Part shown: in pieces, positions 36,558 to 45,357 of the stretch
Layout of the letters: every line of letters begins with the position of its first letter
Numbering within the stretch: position 1 is the stretch's first letter
DNA from: Synechocystis sp. PCC 7338
Lineage (GTDB): Bacteria; Cyanobacteriota; Cyanobacteriia; Cyanobacteriales; Microcystaceae
DNA: 64,000 nucleotides
Reading direction: 5' to 3'
Assembly (NCBI RefSeq): GCF_018282115.1
Contig: NZ_CP054306.1
Coordinates: forward strand, 2,899,488 to 2,963,487
Notes under the pieces: model-generated
What the model saw: the letters and a program-made list of their open reading frames with translations, nothing else
Database searches by the model: none
Told to the model about the DNA's origin: nothing
Translations under genes and position numbers: made by a program

Positions 36558-36794
36558 CTAGAATTTATTCAAGTTGATGCCCGCTTCCTTGGCCATGGCG
36601 TTGATGCCTTTGGATTCCAAAGTTTTAATGGCAGTGGTGGAAAGACGCAGACGTACAAACCGATTGCCTTCGGGCCACCAAACCCGTTTCCATTGCAAAT
36701 TCGCCTGTTGTAATTTCTTGGTGCGACGGTGGGAGTGGGATACGGCAAAACCGTTATTAGCTTTTTTCCCGGTCAGTTGACAGCGACGGGCCAT
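36558..36794 (-). CDS. rpmB: 50S ribosomal protein L28
   Basis: 78-residue basic protein, [27 protein letters not shown] in two parts, the conserved L28 N-terminus, with [23 protein letters not shown] following. Length is normal for cyanobacteria. An AGGAGATCTGCC sequence precedes the start. It stands alone as in other Synechocystis genomes. Confidence 0.95.
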
Positions 36795-36883
36795 GGCAGA
36801 TCTCCTTATGATCAGATAAAGTCCGATCTAACACTATATCAGAGGATTATGGGCTGGCGATCGCCAGTCTTTGCCTAAATCGT

Positions 36884-37471
36884 TTAAAACTTAATGCCGC
36901 TGGGCTGGTCAGGGGTGGCCACAATACGATGGCAACCGGAACTGGGCTTAGCCCATTGATATTGATACTCCACCGGATTACCCCAGCAAATACCCAAAAA
37001 TAACTCAGTTTGGGTGCAGTCCAACTCTGCCCATTCCCCCTGTTCCCACAGTTCAGCAAAAGATTCCCGTCGCAGGGGTCGGTGATGGTGGGCGATTAGC
37101 CAGTAATTTAACTTCTCCGTATGTCGCTGCCAAAATGCCAATATTTCCCTTTTAACAGCCATTAACTTTTCCTTGTCTCCTTCCACCGCTGTTAACTGGT
37201 TATGGATTTCGGGAAACTCGATGGATTCTCCCTGGAAATGACATTGACGCCACACTAACCCCGAAACGTTATGTTGCCGTTGATATTGATGGATTTGCTG
37301 ACGGAAATCTTGATAGGCAAATACTTTCCCCACCTGGTTCAGGTCTATGGCCTTGGCCACAATGGGATTATCCAGGCGATCGCCGGGGGAGAGCAACTGC
37401 CGTTTACCCTGACAAGTGGCCCGTAGCTCCTGCTCCAAAATTTCTAGCAACTGCTGGGTTGTGTAGGTCAT
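36884..37471 (-). CDS. Conserved cyanobacterial hypothetical protein
   Basis: 195 residues, soluble, no signal or membrane segment. It is rich in His, Gln and Trp (SGLVWRQCHFQGESIEFPEIH; LNYWLIAHHHRPLRRESF). I do not recognise a domain. A HIP1 site lies within it (near 37379), and base composition is like the core genes. It is divergent from ho1 with 134 bases between the starts, so the two may share a control region. Confidence 0.65.
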   Translation of the reverse strand: MTYTTQQLLEILEQELRATCQGKRQLLSPGDRLDNPIVAKAIDLNQVGKVFAYQDFRQQIHQYQRQHNVSGLVWRQCHFQGESIEFPEIHNQLTAVEGDKEKLMAVKREILAFWQRHTEKLNYWLIAHHHRPLRRESFAELWEQGEWAELDCTQTELFLGICWGNPVEYQYQWAKPSSGCHRIVATPDQPSGIKF

Positions 37472-37605
37472 GGGGGGAGAAGGGGCGTTAAAAAAACTTA
37501 ATGGTACGACTCAACGAATCCGTTTAGGCTAATAAACTAGGCATATTTTTATCTTCCTTAACAGCCAACTTTTCATTCAACCCAAGATATACAGGTATTT
37601 TTAGC

Positions 37606-38328
37606 ATGAGTGTCAACTTAGCTTCCCAGTTGCGGGAAGGGACGAAAAAATCCCACTCCATGGCGGAGAACGTCGGCTTTGTCAAATGCTTCCTCAAGGG
37701 CGTTGTCGAGAAAAATTCCTACCGTAAGCTGGTTGGCAATCTCTACTTTGTCTACAGTGCCATGGAAGAAGAAATGGCAAAGTTCAAGGACCACCCCATC
37801 CTGAGCCACATTTACTTCCCTGAATTGAACCGTAAACAAAGTTTAGAGCAGGATCTGCAATTCTATTACGGCCCCAATTGGCGGCAGGAAGTAAAAATTT
37901 CTTCCGCTGGCCAGGCCTACGTAGACCGAGTACGGGAAGTGGCCGCCACCGCCCCCGAATTGTTGGTAGCCCATTCCTACACCCGTTATTTAGGCGATCT
38001 TTCCGGTGGTCAAATTCTCAAGAAAATTGCCCAAAATGCCATGAATCTCCACGATGGTGGCACGGCTTTCTATGAATTTGCTGACATTGATGACGAAAAG
38101 GCTTTTAAAAATACCTATCGTCAAGCCATGAATGATTTGCCCATTGACCAGGCCACGGCGGAACGGATTGTGGATGAAGCCAATGACGCCTTTGCCATGA
38201 ATATGAAAATGTTCAATGAACTTGAAGGTAACCTGATCAAGGCGATCGGCATTATGGTGTTCAACAGCCTCACCCGTCGTCGTAGTCAAGGCAGTACCGA
38301 AGTAGGGCTCGCCACTTCCGAAAGCTAG
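37606..38328 (+). CDS. ho1: Heme oxygenase 1
   Basis: Ferredoxin-dependent enzyme opening heme to biliverdin IX-alpha, the first step to phycocyanobilin for phycobilisomes and phytochromes. 240 residues. The proximal heme His lies in TKKSHSMAEN (about residue 17), and the distal-helix YLGDLSGGQILKK (about 128-140) is intact. hemF follows in the same direction 268 bases later, linking heme synthesis and breakdown. Synechocystis keeps this as the constitutive, aerobic isozyme (sll1184 from memory). Confidence 0.96.
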   Translation: MSVNLASQLREGTKKSHSMAENVGFVKCFLKGVVEKNSYRKLVGNLYFVYSAMEEEMAKFKDHPILSHIYFPELNRKQSLEQDLQFYYGPNWRQEVKISSAGQAYVDRVREVAATAPELLVAHSYTRYLGDLSGGQILKKIAQNAMNLHDGGTAFYEFADIDDEKAFKNTYRQAMNDLPIDQATAERIVDEANDAFAMNMKMFNELEGNLIKAIGIMVFNSLTRRRSQGSTEVGLATSES

Positions 38329-38357
38329 ATTCTCCTAGCGTGACAATTTATCCAGGG

Positions 38358-38405
38358 AAAACTGGTGATTTTAGGGAACCGAATCAACCTAGAGTTGCCA
38401 GTTTT
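38358..38405 (+). terminator. Possible terminator after ho1
   Basis: AAAACTGG (38358-38365) pairs with CCAGTTTT (38398-38405), followed by T and CTCC. The loop is long (32 bases) and the T run short, so this is only a moderate candidate. Confidence 0.4.
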
Positions 38406-38596
38406 TCTCCGTCTGTCTAGAACCTGTTGGAGACATCCCCTGTCCCCTTAATTCTAGGAAAAATCGGACTTGCTCAAACTCTCCCAACGTTGCCGGGAGC
38501 TTCAGTCGTTCGATGTCAGGGATAATTTTTAGGTCTTTCAGACGTATCTTCAGGTATTCGTAAACAAGTTACCCAAGCTCTTCAGCAATTTTCACC

Positions 38597-39619
38597 ATGA
38601 CCGTTTCCCCCACAACCCAACCCCAAACCACCCATTCCTTACCACCGGCCGACGCGAAGCAACGGGTCAGCCAATTTATGCAATCTCTCCAAGACGAAAT
38701 TTGCCAAGGGCTAGAGGTCTTGGATGGTAAAGGAAAATTTCAGGAAGATAGTTGGCAACGGGAAGAAGGGGGCGGCGGCCGTTCCCGGGTTTTAACGGAT
38801 GGAGATTTTTTGGAACAGGGGGGAGTTAATTTTTCCGAAGTCTGGGGCAAATCCCTACCGCCTTCGATTTTAAAACAGCGCCCTGAAGCGGAAGGCCATG
38901 AATTTTACGCTACGGGCACTTCCATGGTGTTACATCCCAAAAATCCCTACGTTCCCACGGTGCATCTTAATTACCGTTACTTTGAAGCGGGCCCGGTGTG
39001 GTGGTTCGGTGGGGGAGCCGATTTAACTCCCTACTATCCCTTTGCCGAAGATGCCGCCCATTTCCATCACACGTTAAAAAATGCCTGTGACCAAACCCAT
39101 GGGGAATTTTACCCGGTGTTTAAACGCTGGTGCGACGAGTATTTTTACCTCAAACATCGCCGGGAAATGCGGGGTATTGGCGGTATCTTTTTTGATTACC
39201 AAGATGGCAATACTCCCCTTTACCGAGGGCCCGATGCCAATGGCCCAGCGGCCCAATACAGTAACCAACTAGCCCCCATCGAACCCCTGGGTTGGGAAGA
39301 TTTGTTTAGCTTTGCCCAACGCTGTGGCCGGGCTTTTCTGCCGGCCTATAGCCCCATTGTGGAAAAACGTCGCCATACTGAATACGGCGATCGCCAACGG
39401 CAGTTTCAGTTATATCGTCGGGGTCGGTATGTGGAATTTAACTTGGTCTATGACCGGGGCACTATTTTCGGTTTGCAAACTAATGGCCGCACTGAATCTA
39501 TTTTGATGTCCTTGCCCCCCTTAGTCCGTTGGCAATATTGCTATAGCCCCGAAGCTGGTAGCCCGGAAGCGGAATTGACAGAAAAATTCTTAGTTCCCCA
39601 GGACTGGGTCAATAGTTAG
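38597..39619 (+). CDS. hemF: Oxygen-dependent coproporphyrinogen III oxidase
   Basis: Decarboxylates coproporphyrinogen III to protoporphyrinogen IX with O2, feeding heme and chlorophyll. 340 residues. The signature [15 protein letters not shown] is at about 136-150, and the C-terminal [28 protein letters not shown] (two parts) is that of HemF. No cofactor motif is expected. The ATG at 38597 follows a weak ribosome site. Aerobic HemF works with HO1 under oxygen, in contrast to the anaerobic HemN/HO2 pair. Confidence 0.96.
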   Translation: MTVSPTTQPQTTHSLPPADAKQRVSQFMQSLQDEICQGLEVLDGKGKFQEDSWQREEGGGGRSRVLTDGDFLEQGGVNFSEVWGKSLPPSILKQRPEAEGHEFYATGTSMVLHPKNPYVPTVHLNYRYFEAGPVWWFGGGADLTPYYPFAEDAAHFHHTLKNACDQTHGEFYPVFKRWCDEYFYLKHRREMRGIGGIFFDYQDGNTPLYRGPDANGPAAQYSNQLAPIEPLGWEDLFSFAQRCGRAFLPAYSPIVEKRRHTEYGDRQRQFQLYRRGRYVEFNLVYDRGTIFGLQTNGRTESILMSLPPLVRWQYCYSPEAGSPEAELTEKFLVPQDWVNS

Positions 39620-39716
39620 TTCTCTCCATGCACTTCTGCCTTAGGTTAGGAATTGATCCCGGTCTTGGGCAGAGGAACCATAATGGGAATTAGCCATATT
39701 GCGAGGAAAAAGAGCC

Positions 39717-40371
39717 ATGTTGCTAGCCCTAGACCGCATCAGTGTGCTTCTCGGCCAGACCTTGGTTTTGCGGGATGTGGACTGGGATGAATTTGAAGCT
39801 TTACTGGAAGAACTCGGTGAACATCGCAGTTCCCGCATTGCTTACCATGGTCAGCAACTGGAAATTATGGCTCCCCTGCCCGGACACGAAATTGATAAAG
39901 AATTAGTCGGTGACTTAGTCAAAGCATTGTTAGAGGAACTGGACACTGAATTTTATCCCTTGGGTTCAACAACTTTTAAAAATAAGTTGCTTGGATTGGG
40001 CTTAGAGCCGGATAGCTGTTTTTATATTACAAACGAAGCAAAAGTTCGGAGTTTAAAACGTTGGGATGCAGCTATTGACCTCCCGCCGGATTTAGCTCTC
40101 GAAGTGGATCTAACTTCCCGCACCCATTTGGATATTTATGCCCAATTAGGAGTGCCAGAGGTGTGGCATTTTAAACGTAGAGAATTGGAAATTCACTGGC
40201 TAGAACAAGGGGAATACCGCCAAAAGGAAGCTAGCACAATTTTTCCTGGTTTTCTTTCCTCTCAAAGAAATTATTCCTGCCTATCTGCAACGCATTGACC
40301 AGGAGGGCCGCAACAAAACCATCAAAGCTTTTCGTATTTGGGTAAAATTCCACATTGATGCTAAGAATTAG
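39717..40371 (+). pseudogene. Uma2-family (DUF820) endonuclease-like gene with a 3' frameshift
   Basis: PD-(D/E)XK-fold protein of the Uma2 family, abundant in cyanobacteria and of unknown role. The conserved core is present: LEPDSCFYITNE, DLPPDLALEVDLTSRT and GVPEVWHFKRRELEI. ATG 39717 follows GAGGAAAAAG. In frame it ends early at 40298 with GFLSSQRNYSCLSATH. One frame shift near 40250 restores the usual C-terminus KEIIPAYLQR...IKAFRIWVKFHIDAKN ending at 40371, so the gene has an indel in a CTTTCCTCTC tract. All catalytic residues precede it, so the protein may still work. Confidence 0.68.
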
Positions 40372-40398
40372 GGGTTGGCGATCGCCACAAGGAAGTTA

Positions 40399-41250
40399 AT
40401 GATTGAGCAAATGTTTTTAGGACAATTTCAGTCCCCCGGGCCGGTGATGTTCCAGGTGGGGGGCTTTGCCCTGCGCTGGTACGGATTTTTGATTGCCAGT
40501 GCGGTCATTATTGGCTTGAACCTATGCCAATGGTTGGGCCAAAAAAGGGGCATTAATCCCGATCTATTCAACGATTTAGTTATTTGGTTGGTGGTGGCGG
40601 CTATTCCTTCCGCTCGTTTGTATTATGTTTTGTTTGAGTGGCCCCGCTACGCCCAAGATTGGCTGAATATTTTTGCCATTTGGCAGGGAGGCATTGCCAT
40701 CCACGGTGCCCTTATTGGTGGCACCTTAGCCATTCTTCTTTTTACCCGTCGCCACCATTTGTCTTTTTGGAATCTACTTGATGTGCTCACCCCAGCAGTT
40801 ATTCTCGGCCAGGCGATCGGGCGCTGGGGTAATTTTTTCAACTCGGAAGCTTTTGGTGCCCCCACTAATTTGCCTTGGAAGTTGTATATTCCTTTTGGTA
40901 ATCGTCCCTCAGATTTAACCAGCTATGCCTATTTTCACCCTACTTTCCTATACGAATCCCTCTGGAATTTAGGTGTTTTTGCCATGTTAATGACTTTATT
41001 TTTTTATGGTTTGCGACATCCTGAAAAAATCAAAACTGGTACCGTCGCTTGTATCTATTTAATTGGCTATAGTCTTGGTCGAGTTTGGATAGAAGGTTTA
41101 AGATTAGACAGTTTAATGTTCGGTCCACTAAGGGTAGCCCAAGTAGTCAGCCTCACGTTAGTTTTATTAGGTTCCATTGGTCTTTTTTGGTTATATAGTC
41201 TGGGGAAAAATTTACCCGATTGGTCGGAGCGGAAGTTAGCAAAAAACTAA
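40399..41250 (+). CDS. lgt: Phosphatidylglycerol-prolipoprotein diacylglyceryl transferase
   Basis: Membrane enzyme that attaches diacylglycerol to the lipobox cysteine of prolipoproteins. 283 residues from ATG 40399, with AAGGAAG before it; a TTG at 40375 lies within a HIP1-like site and is less likely. Seven hydrophobic segments. The signature GRWGNFFNSEAFG is at about residue 138, and HGALIGGTLA precedes it. Works before LspA (encoded at 10.5 kb). The cupin gene follows 51 bases later. Confidence 0.95.
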   Translation: MIEQMFLGQFQSPGPVMFQVGGFALRWYGFLIASAVIIGLNLCQWLGQKRGINPDLFNDLVIWLVVAAIPSARLYYVLFEWPRYAQDWLNIFAIWQGGIAIHGALIGGTLAILLFTRRHHLSFWNLLDVLTPAVILGQAIGRWGNFFNSEAFGAPTNLPWKLYIPFGNRPSDLTSYAYFHPTFLYESLWNLGVFAMLMTLFFYGLRHPEKIKTGTVACIYLIGYSLGRVWIEGLRLDSLMFGPLRVAQVVSLTLVLLGSIGLFWLYSLGKNLPDWSERKLAKN

Positions 41251-41301
41251 TTTAGCTCCCTTAAGTAAATCAAATTAATCAAAAAATCTAGGACTAATTT
41301 C

Positions 41302-41796
41302 ATGAAAAAAGCAATTAATTACTGGGTAGAAAAATTAGCCCTACTGCCCCATCCTGAAGGGGGATTTTACAGGGAAACTTATCGATCGCCAGTTCAGAGA
41401 AATTTTGATAGTTTCCATGGGGATAGAAACATAGTAACAGGCATTTATTTTTTATTGACTAAAGATAATTTCTCCGCTTTCCACAGGATTAAATCCGACG
41501 AAATGTGGCATTTCTATGCCGGTGACAGCTTGGAAATTTATTGGTTTTCACCTCAAGGAGAATTGGAAGTGATCAACCTAGGCTTGGACTTAGAAAAAGG
41601 AGAAGTACCCCAAGCAGTAGTTCCCCGGGATTGTTGGTTTGCTTCTAGGGTCAAAAATGGCGGAGATTATGCCCTAGTGGGTTGCACCGTGGCCCCCGGA
41701 TTTGATTTTCAGGACTTTGAATTGGCCAACAGGGAAGATTTATTAAATATCTATCCCCGATCCGCTGAAATTATCAACCAACTAACTAGGCAATAG
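41302..41796 (+). CDS. Cupin-fold protein (DUF985)
   Basis: 164-residue single-domain cupin. LPHPEGGFYRETYRSP (residues 13-28), MWHFYAGDSLEIYW and VGCTVAPGFDFQDFEL are DUF985 landmarks. Metal-binding or sugar-epimerase-like roles have been suggested for related folds, but no substrate is known. It follows lgt closely. The next 286 bases are AT-rich and hold no gene that I can support; they mark a switch to the AT-rich AAA/DUF4276 pair. Confidence 0.8.
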   Translation: MKKAINYWVEKLALLPHPEGGFYRETYRSPVQRNFDSFHGDRNIVTGIYFLLTKDNFSAFHRIKSDEMWHFYAGDSLEIYWFSPQGELEVINLGLDLEKGEVPQAVVPRDCWFASRVKNGGDYALVGCTVAPGFDFQDFELANREDLLNIYPRSAEIINQLTRQ

Positions 41797-42082
41797 TGGC
41801 AGGACTTGAGAGCCTAATACTAATATGGATCTCCTAATTAATATCTAATCATTTGATAATGGAGCATTAAAAATATTGGAGCAGGAAAAAGAATTTGCAA
41901 AAAACATACCTGTTTTCAACTAAAATTTCTAAAATTTGTTTGAAAGATTGTCTTTGACGCCAAACAACCTAAATTTTTAGGGTAAAACTTATATACAAAC
42001 ACTTTTCCTACTAACCACATTTTTATTTTTCTTCTATAAAAATAAGAAAAGCTTATAATCGCCAATTAATCTATTACTTAAA

Positions 42083-43264
42083 ATGAAAATTGTCTCTATC
42101 AAAATCAAAAATTATCGTGTGTTTGAAGATATTGAAATTAATAATATTCCTGGTTTTTGTGTGATTATTGGTGCCAATGGAACGGGAAAATCAACTCTAT
42201 TTGATATTTTTGGCTTCCTTAGGGATGCTCTCAAAAATAACATTCGTCAGGCTCTTCAAATCAGAGGGGGCTTTAACGAAGTTATAACCAGGGGAAAGGA
42301 AAAAGAAGATATAGAGATAGAAATAAAATTTCGCATGGAGATACTTGGAACAGAACGTTTAGTAACTTATATTCTTATCATTGGACAGGAAAATAAAAAA
42401 GTTGTTATTAAGCGAGAAATTTTACGCTATAAACGAGGTGAATATGGTTCGCCTTACCACTTTCTCGATTTTCAAAAAGGACAAGGATATGCTATTAGAA
42501 ATGAAGAAAGCTTTAAAAGTGACGAAGAATTAGAGCGAGAAGAGCAAAGGCTTGAATCTGCGGACATATTAGCAATTAAAGGATTAGGGCAGTTTCAGAG
42601 ATTTAAAGCTGCTAATGCATTTCGTTCCTTAATTGAAAACTGGCATGTTTCAGATTTTCATATTAACGATGCTAGAGGTAGCAAAGATGCACTTTACGCC
42701 GAGCATCTTTCTCCCACTGGAGACAATATGGCGATCGTAGCAAAATATATTTATGACGAACACGAGGAAATATTTGAACAAATTTTAGCAAAAATGAAAG
42801 AAAGAGTTCCCGGTGTTGATCAAGTAGAAGCGGCAGAAACAGTGGATGGTCGATTAATTTTAAAGTTCCAAGACCAAGCTTTTAAAGATCCCTTTATTGA
42901 TCGTTATGTTTCTGATGGCACTATGAAAATGTTTGCCTATCTGATTTTATTGTTTGATCCTAAACCTCACCCTTTACTCTGTGTCGAAGAACCTGAAAAT
43001 CAATTATATCCAACTCTTTTGCAAGAACTTGCTGAAGAATTTGCCAGCTATGCCCATCGCGGTGGTCAAGTTTTTGTTTCAACTCATTCCCCTGACTTTC
43101 TAAATTCAGTACCTTTAGATAGTATTTTTTGGTTAATAAAAATTGAAGGTATTACTAAAATTGAAAAAGCAACTGACCATCAAATTCTTAAAGACTTGAT
43201 TGCAGAGGGAGATCTTCCTGGTTATCTCTGGAAACAAGGATGGTTTGAAGGAGTTGCGCCCTAA
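42083..43264 (+). CDS. AAA ATPase of the RecF/OLD-like AAA_21 type
   Basis: 393 residues. Walker A IIGANGTGKSTLFDIF (residues 29-44), ABC-type Walker B PLLCVEEPENQLYPTLL (about 302-318) and the switch His in VFVSTHSPDFLNSV complete an SMC/ABC-type ATPase. The ATPase core is interrupted by a charged insertion. It ends by TAATG overlap with the DUF4276 gene. Such AAA_21/DUF4276 pairs occur in bacterial genomes as accessory, often defence-associated, cassettes; their mechanism is not settled. Codon use is AT-rich relative to neighbours, which suggests acquisition. Only one HIP1-like site (GCGATCGT near 42731) is seen. Confidence 0.78.
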   Translation: MKIVSIKIKNYRVFEDIEINNIPGFCVIIGANGTGKSTLFDIFGFLRDALKNNIRQALQIRGGFNEVITRGKEKEDIEIEIKFRMEILGTERLVTYILIIGQENKKVVIKREILRYKRGEYGSPYHFLDFQKGQGYAIRNEESFKSDEELEREEQRLESADILAIKGLGQFQRFKAANAFRSLIENWHVSDFHINDARGSKDALYAEHLSPTGDNMAIVAKYIYDEHEEIFEQILAKMKERVPGVDQVEAAETVDGRLILKFQDQAFKDPFIDRYVSDGTMKMFAYLILLFDPKPHPLLCVEEPENQLYPTLLQELAEEFASYAHRGGQVFVSTHSPDFLNSVPLDSIFWLIKIEGITKIEKATDHQILKDLIAEGDLPGYLWKQGWFEGVAP

Positions 43265-43824
43265 TGAGTTATGACTTAATTTTTCTTCTGGAAGAACCTT
43301 CTATTAAAAGTGTTTTGGAAATTCTTTTGCCTAAAATACTGCCGGAAAATTTTAGCTATAAACTGATTCCTCACGAGGGCAAACAAGACCTTGCTAGATC
43401 AATTCCTACGAAGATAAAAGCATTTCAATTTAGTCCTAGTACAAAGTTTGTAATTGTTCACGATCAAGATTCCCATAATTGTAAAAGCCTCAAAGAAGAA
43501 TTATTAAAAATTTGTCGGAAATCAGGAAAAGAAGATGTGTTAATTCGTATTATTTGCCATGAACTTGAATCATGGTTTCTTGGAGATCTTGCCGCCATTG
43601 AAAAAGCCTATAATCTTAGACCTCGTGGATTAAGCCAAAAACAAAATCAACAAAAGTTTCGTGATCCTGACAAACTCAACTCCGCTAAACATGAGCTCAA
43701 AAAGTTAGTCGGTGAATATTATGCTGGAACTCATTCCAAGAAAATTGCTCCTTATTTATCACTGACAAATAACAAATCCCATAGCTTTCAGGTCTTTATA
43801 AATGGGATGAAAAAATTGGTTTAA
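43264..43824 (+). CDS. DUF4276-family protein, partner of the AAA ATPase
   Basis: 186 residues, translated after TAATG overlap with the ATPase. The N-terminus DLIFLLEEPSIKSVLEILL, the FVIVHDQDSHNC stretch (about 60-71) with two aspartates, and CHELESWFLGD (about 98-108) match DUF4276 and resemble a TOPRIM-like acidic centre (Glu early, then DxD). If so, it would be the nuclease half of the pair. The gene ends in a 4-base overlap with the convergent P-loop gene. Confidence 0.72.
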   Translation: MSYDLIFLLEEPSIKSVLEILLPKILPENFSYKLIPHEGKQDLARSIPTKIKAFQFSPSTKFVIVHDQDSHNCKSLKEELLKICRKSGKEDVLIRIICHELESWFLGDLAAIEKAYNLRPRGLSQKQNQQKFRDPDKLNSAKHELKKLVGEYYAGTHSKKIAPYLSLTNNKSHSFQVFINGMKKLV

Positions 43825-45269
43825 ACGGAGGCTGGGCTTAATTGTTGGCGGGCCCGCTGGAAAAATCCTTGCAATATGGCCCGACGCTGATTTTGCTCAA
43901 AGGTTTGTTTGACCACTGCGGTCAGCTTTTGCCAATCCCATTGGGGTTCACTCAGGTCAGGACTTTGACTTTCGAGGAAAGTGATCAAGCTCAAGCCAGC
44001 AATGCGAGTCAAGTAAGCGGCGCTCAGTCCTTGGAGGGCACCACCGGCCAAGTAAGTGAGGGGCTGACTTTTTAGCAAGGCCCCCAAAGCCTGGGTGGAT
44101 AGTTCGACCATACCTAGTTTAATTAGGATTGCCCCCATCTCTTTGGCCACTGTTTGGGCTTGGGCCAGGGAAATTTTTTGATGGTACAGTTCCCCTAAGT
44201 CCCAGACCAGTTGACCATTGATGGCGATCGCCGTCAGCAGATCAAGATTAGGCACCGGATTAACTAAGGCAGTACCGGCGGCCAACCATTGGGCCTGTTC
44301 CACTAGGGGAAGGGCCAGGGTGCGACGATTTTCCCGCCACCGTTCTTTCGCTTCTTGGCCAATGGTCTGACATCGACGCCATTGTTGACCCAGAACCAGG
44401 GATTGCCACTGCTCTGTGGCCCGTTGTTGCAGTTGGGACACCAAATTGCCCAGGTCGGGGGGAGGAATTTCCCGGTCAGTTTCCCATTGGCCATCCGCTA
44501 GATAACGACGGATTTGGATTGGTTGAGGAGCAGCACTAATGGGGATCACCGGGTTGGGATTGCCCAATTGGTCAACCTGATGTTGCAGTTGATCCCAGAG
44601 AGTTTGGCGATCGCCGATCGGGTAAATATCCTGCTTATTAAATAACAATTGCCAATGGTGATGGTGGGCTTGCAAAAATTCCAACACCTGCCACTGAGCG
44701 CTGGTCAAATCTCCTGTGGTTAGCACTAACACCCAGTGGGATTCTGTCATGAACCGGGCCATGGCTTCCGGGGAAGTCTCCGCCGCCACTACCTGCCAAT
44801 TGAGAATCAAGGGTTCTTCTCCGTCCACGGGGGTTAGTTGGGAAGGCAATAGGTGCAATAAACTGGTCTTGCCACTGCGTTTTTCCCCTAGGACAATGCC
44901 GTTTAATGCCTGGGGTTGGGGTGCCGGTTGTCGTAATGCTTGCAGTTCTTGGAGCAAATCTTCCAAGGCCAGATCCGGTGCCTGGGCCTGACGACGGGCC
45001 AGTAACTTTTCCCCATTGGCGATCGCCGTTTGCAAAATTTCTGGAGTTAACACCTGTCTCTGCTCAGGGGGAGTTTGGTGACGCCGCCGCCACCTCCAGA
45101 TTACCAATCCCAGACCAGATAAAACCCATAAACCCCATTGATCCCATGGTTGTTCGGCACTGTAAGTGGCAGACCAAAGCCCCAGGATGGCTGATAGGCC
45201 AATTCCTCCCACCACCAGGGGCTTTTTCAACACAGTCTTAAACCCCGTTTTTAAACCTGGTTGCCCCAT
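43821..45269 (-). CDS. P-loop GTPase-like membrane protein
   Basis: 482 residues. Two hydrophobic segments at about 20-60, then a G-domain with Walker A LGEKRSGKTSLLHLL (about 128-142) and an NKQD-type specificity motif (LFNKQDIYPIGD, about 210). The C-terminal half includes hydrophobic stretches resembling DUF697 (AIAINGQLVWDLGELYHQ; AKEMGAILIKLGM). This matches cyanobacterial DUF697-type GTPases of unknown role, with membrane anchoring. It is downstream of the REC-PAS-GGDEF-EAL gene on the same strand (88-base gap). Confidence 0.72.
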   Translation of the reverse strand: MGQPGLKTGFKTVLKKPLVVGGIGLSAILGLWSATYSAEQPWDQWGLWVLSGLGLVIWRWRRRHQTPPEQRQVLTPEILQTAIANGEKLLARRQAQAPDLALEDLLQELQALRQPAPQPQALNGIVLGEKRSGKTSLLHLLPSQLTPVDGEEPLILNWQVVAAETSPEAMARFMTESHWVLVLTTGDLTSAQWQVLEFLQAHHHHWQLLFNKQDIYPIGDRQTLWDQLQHQVDQLGNPNPVIPISAAPQPIQIRRYLADGQWETDREIPPPDLGNLVSQLQQRATEQWQSLVLGQQWRRCQTIGQEAKERWRENRRTLALPLVEQAQWLAAGTALVNPVPNLDLLTAIAINGQLVWDLGELYHQKISLAQAQTVAKEMGAILIKLGMVELSTQALGALLKSQPLTYLAGGALQGLSAAYLTRIAGLSLITFLESQSPDLSEPQWDWQKLTAVVKQTFEQNQRRAILQGFFQRARQQLSPASV

Positions 45270-45357
45270 GGCTTCCTTTCCCCCTCAAGCTAATCCAAAC
45301 TAGGCCGAATAACCCAGAAAACTAACCTGGATTTTGGCTGATCCCATCCTACCGGAA

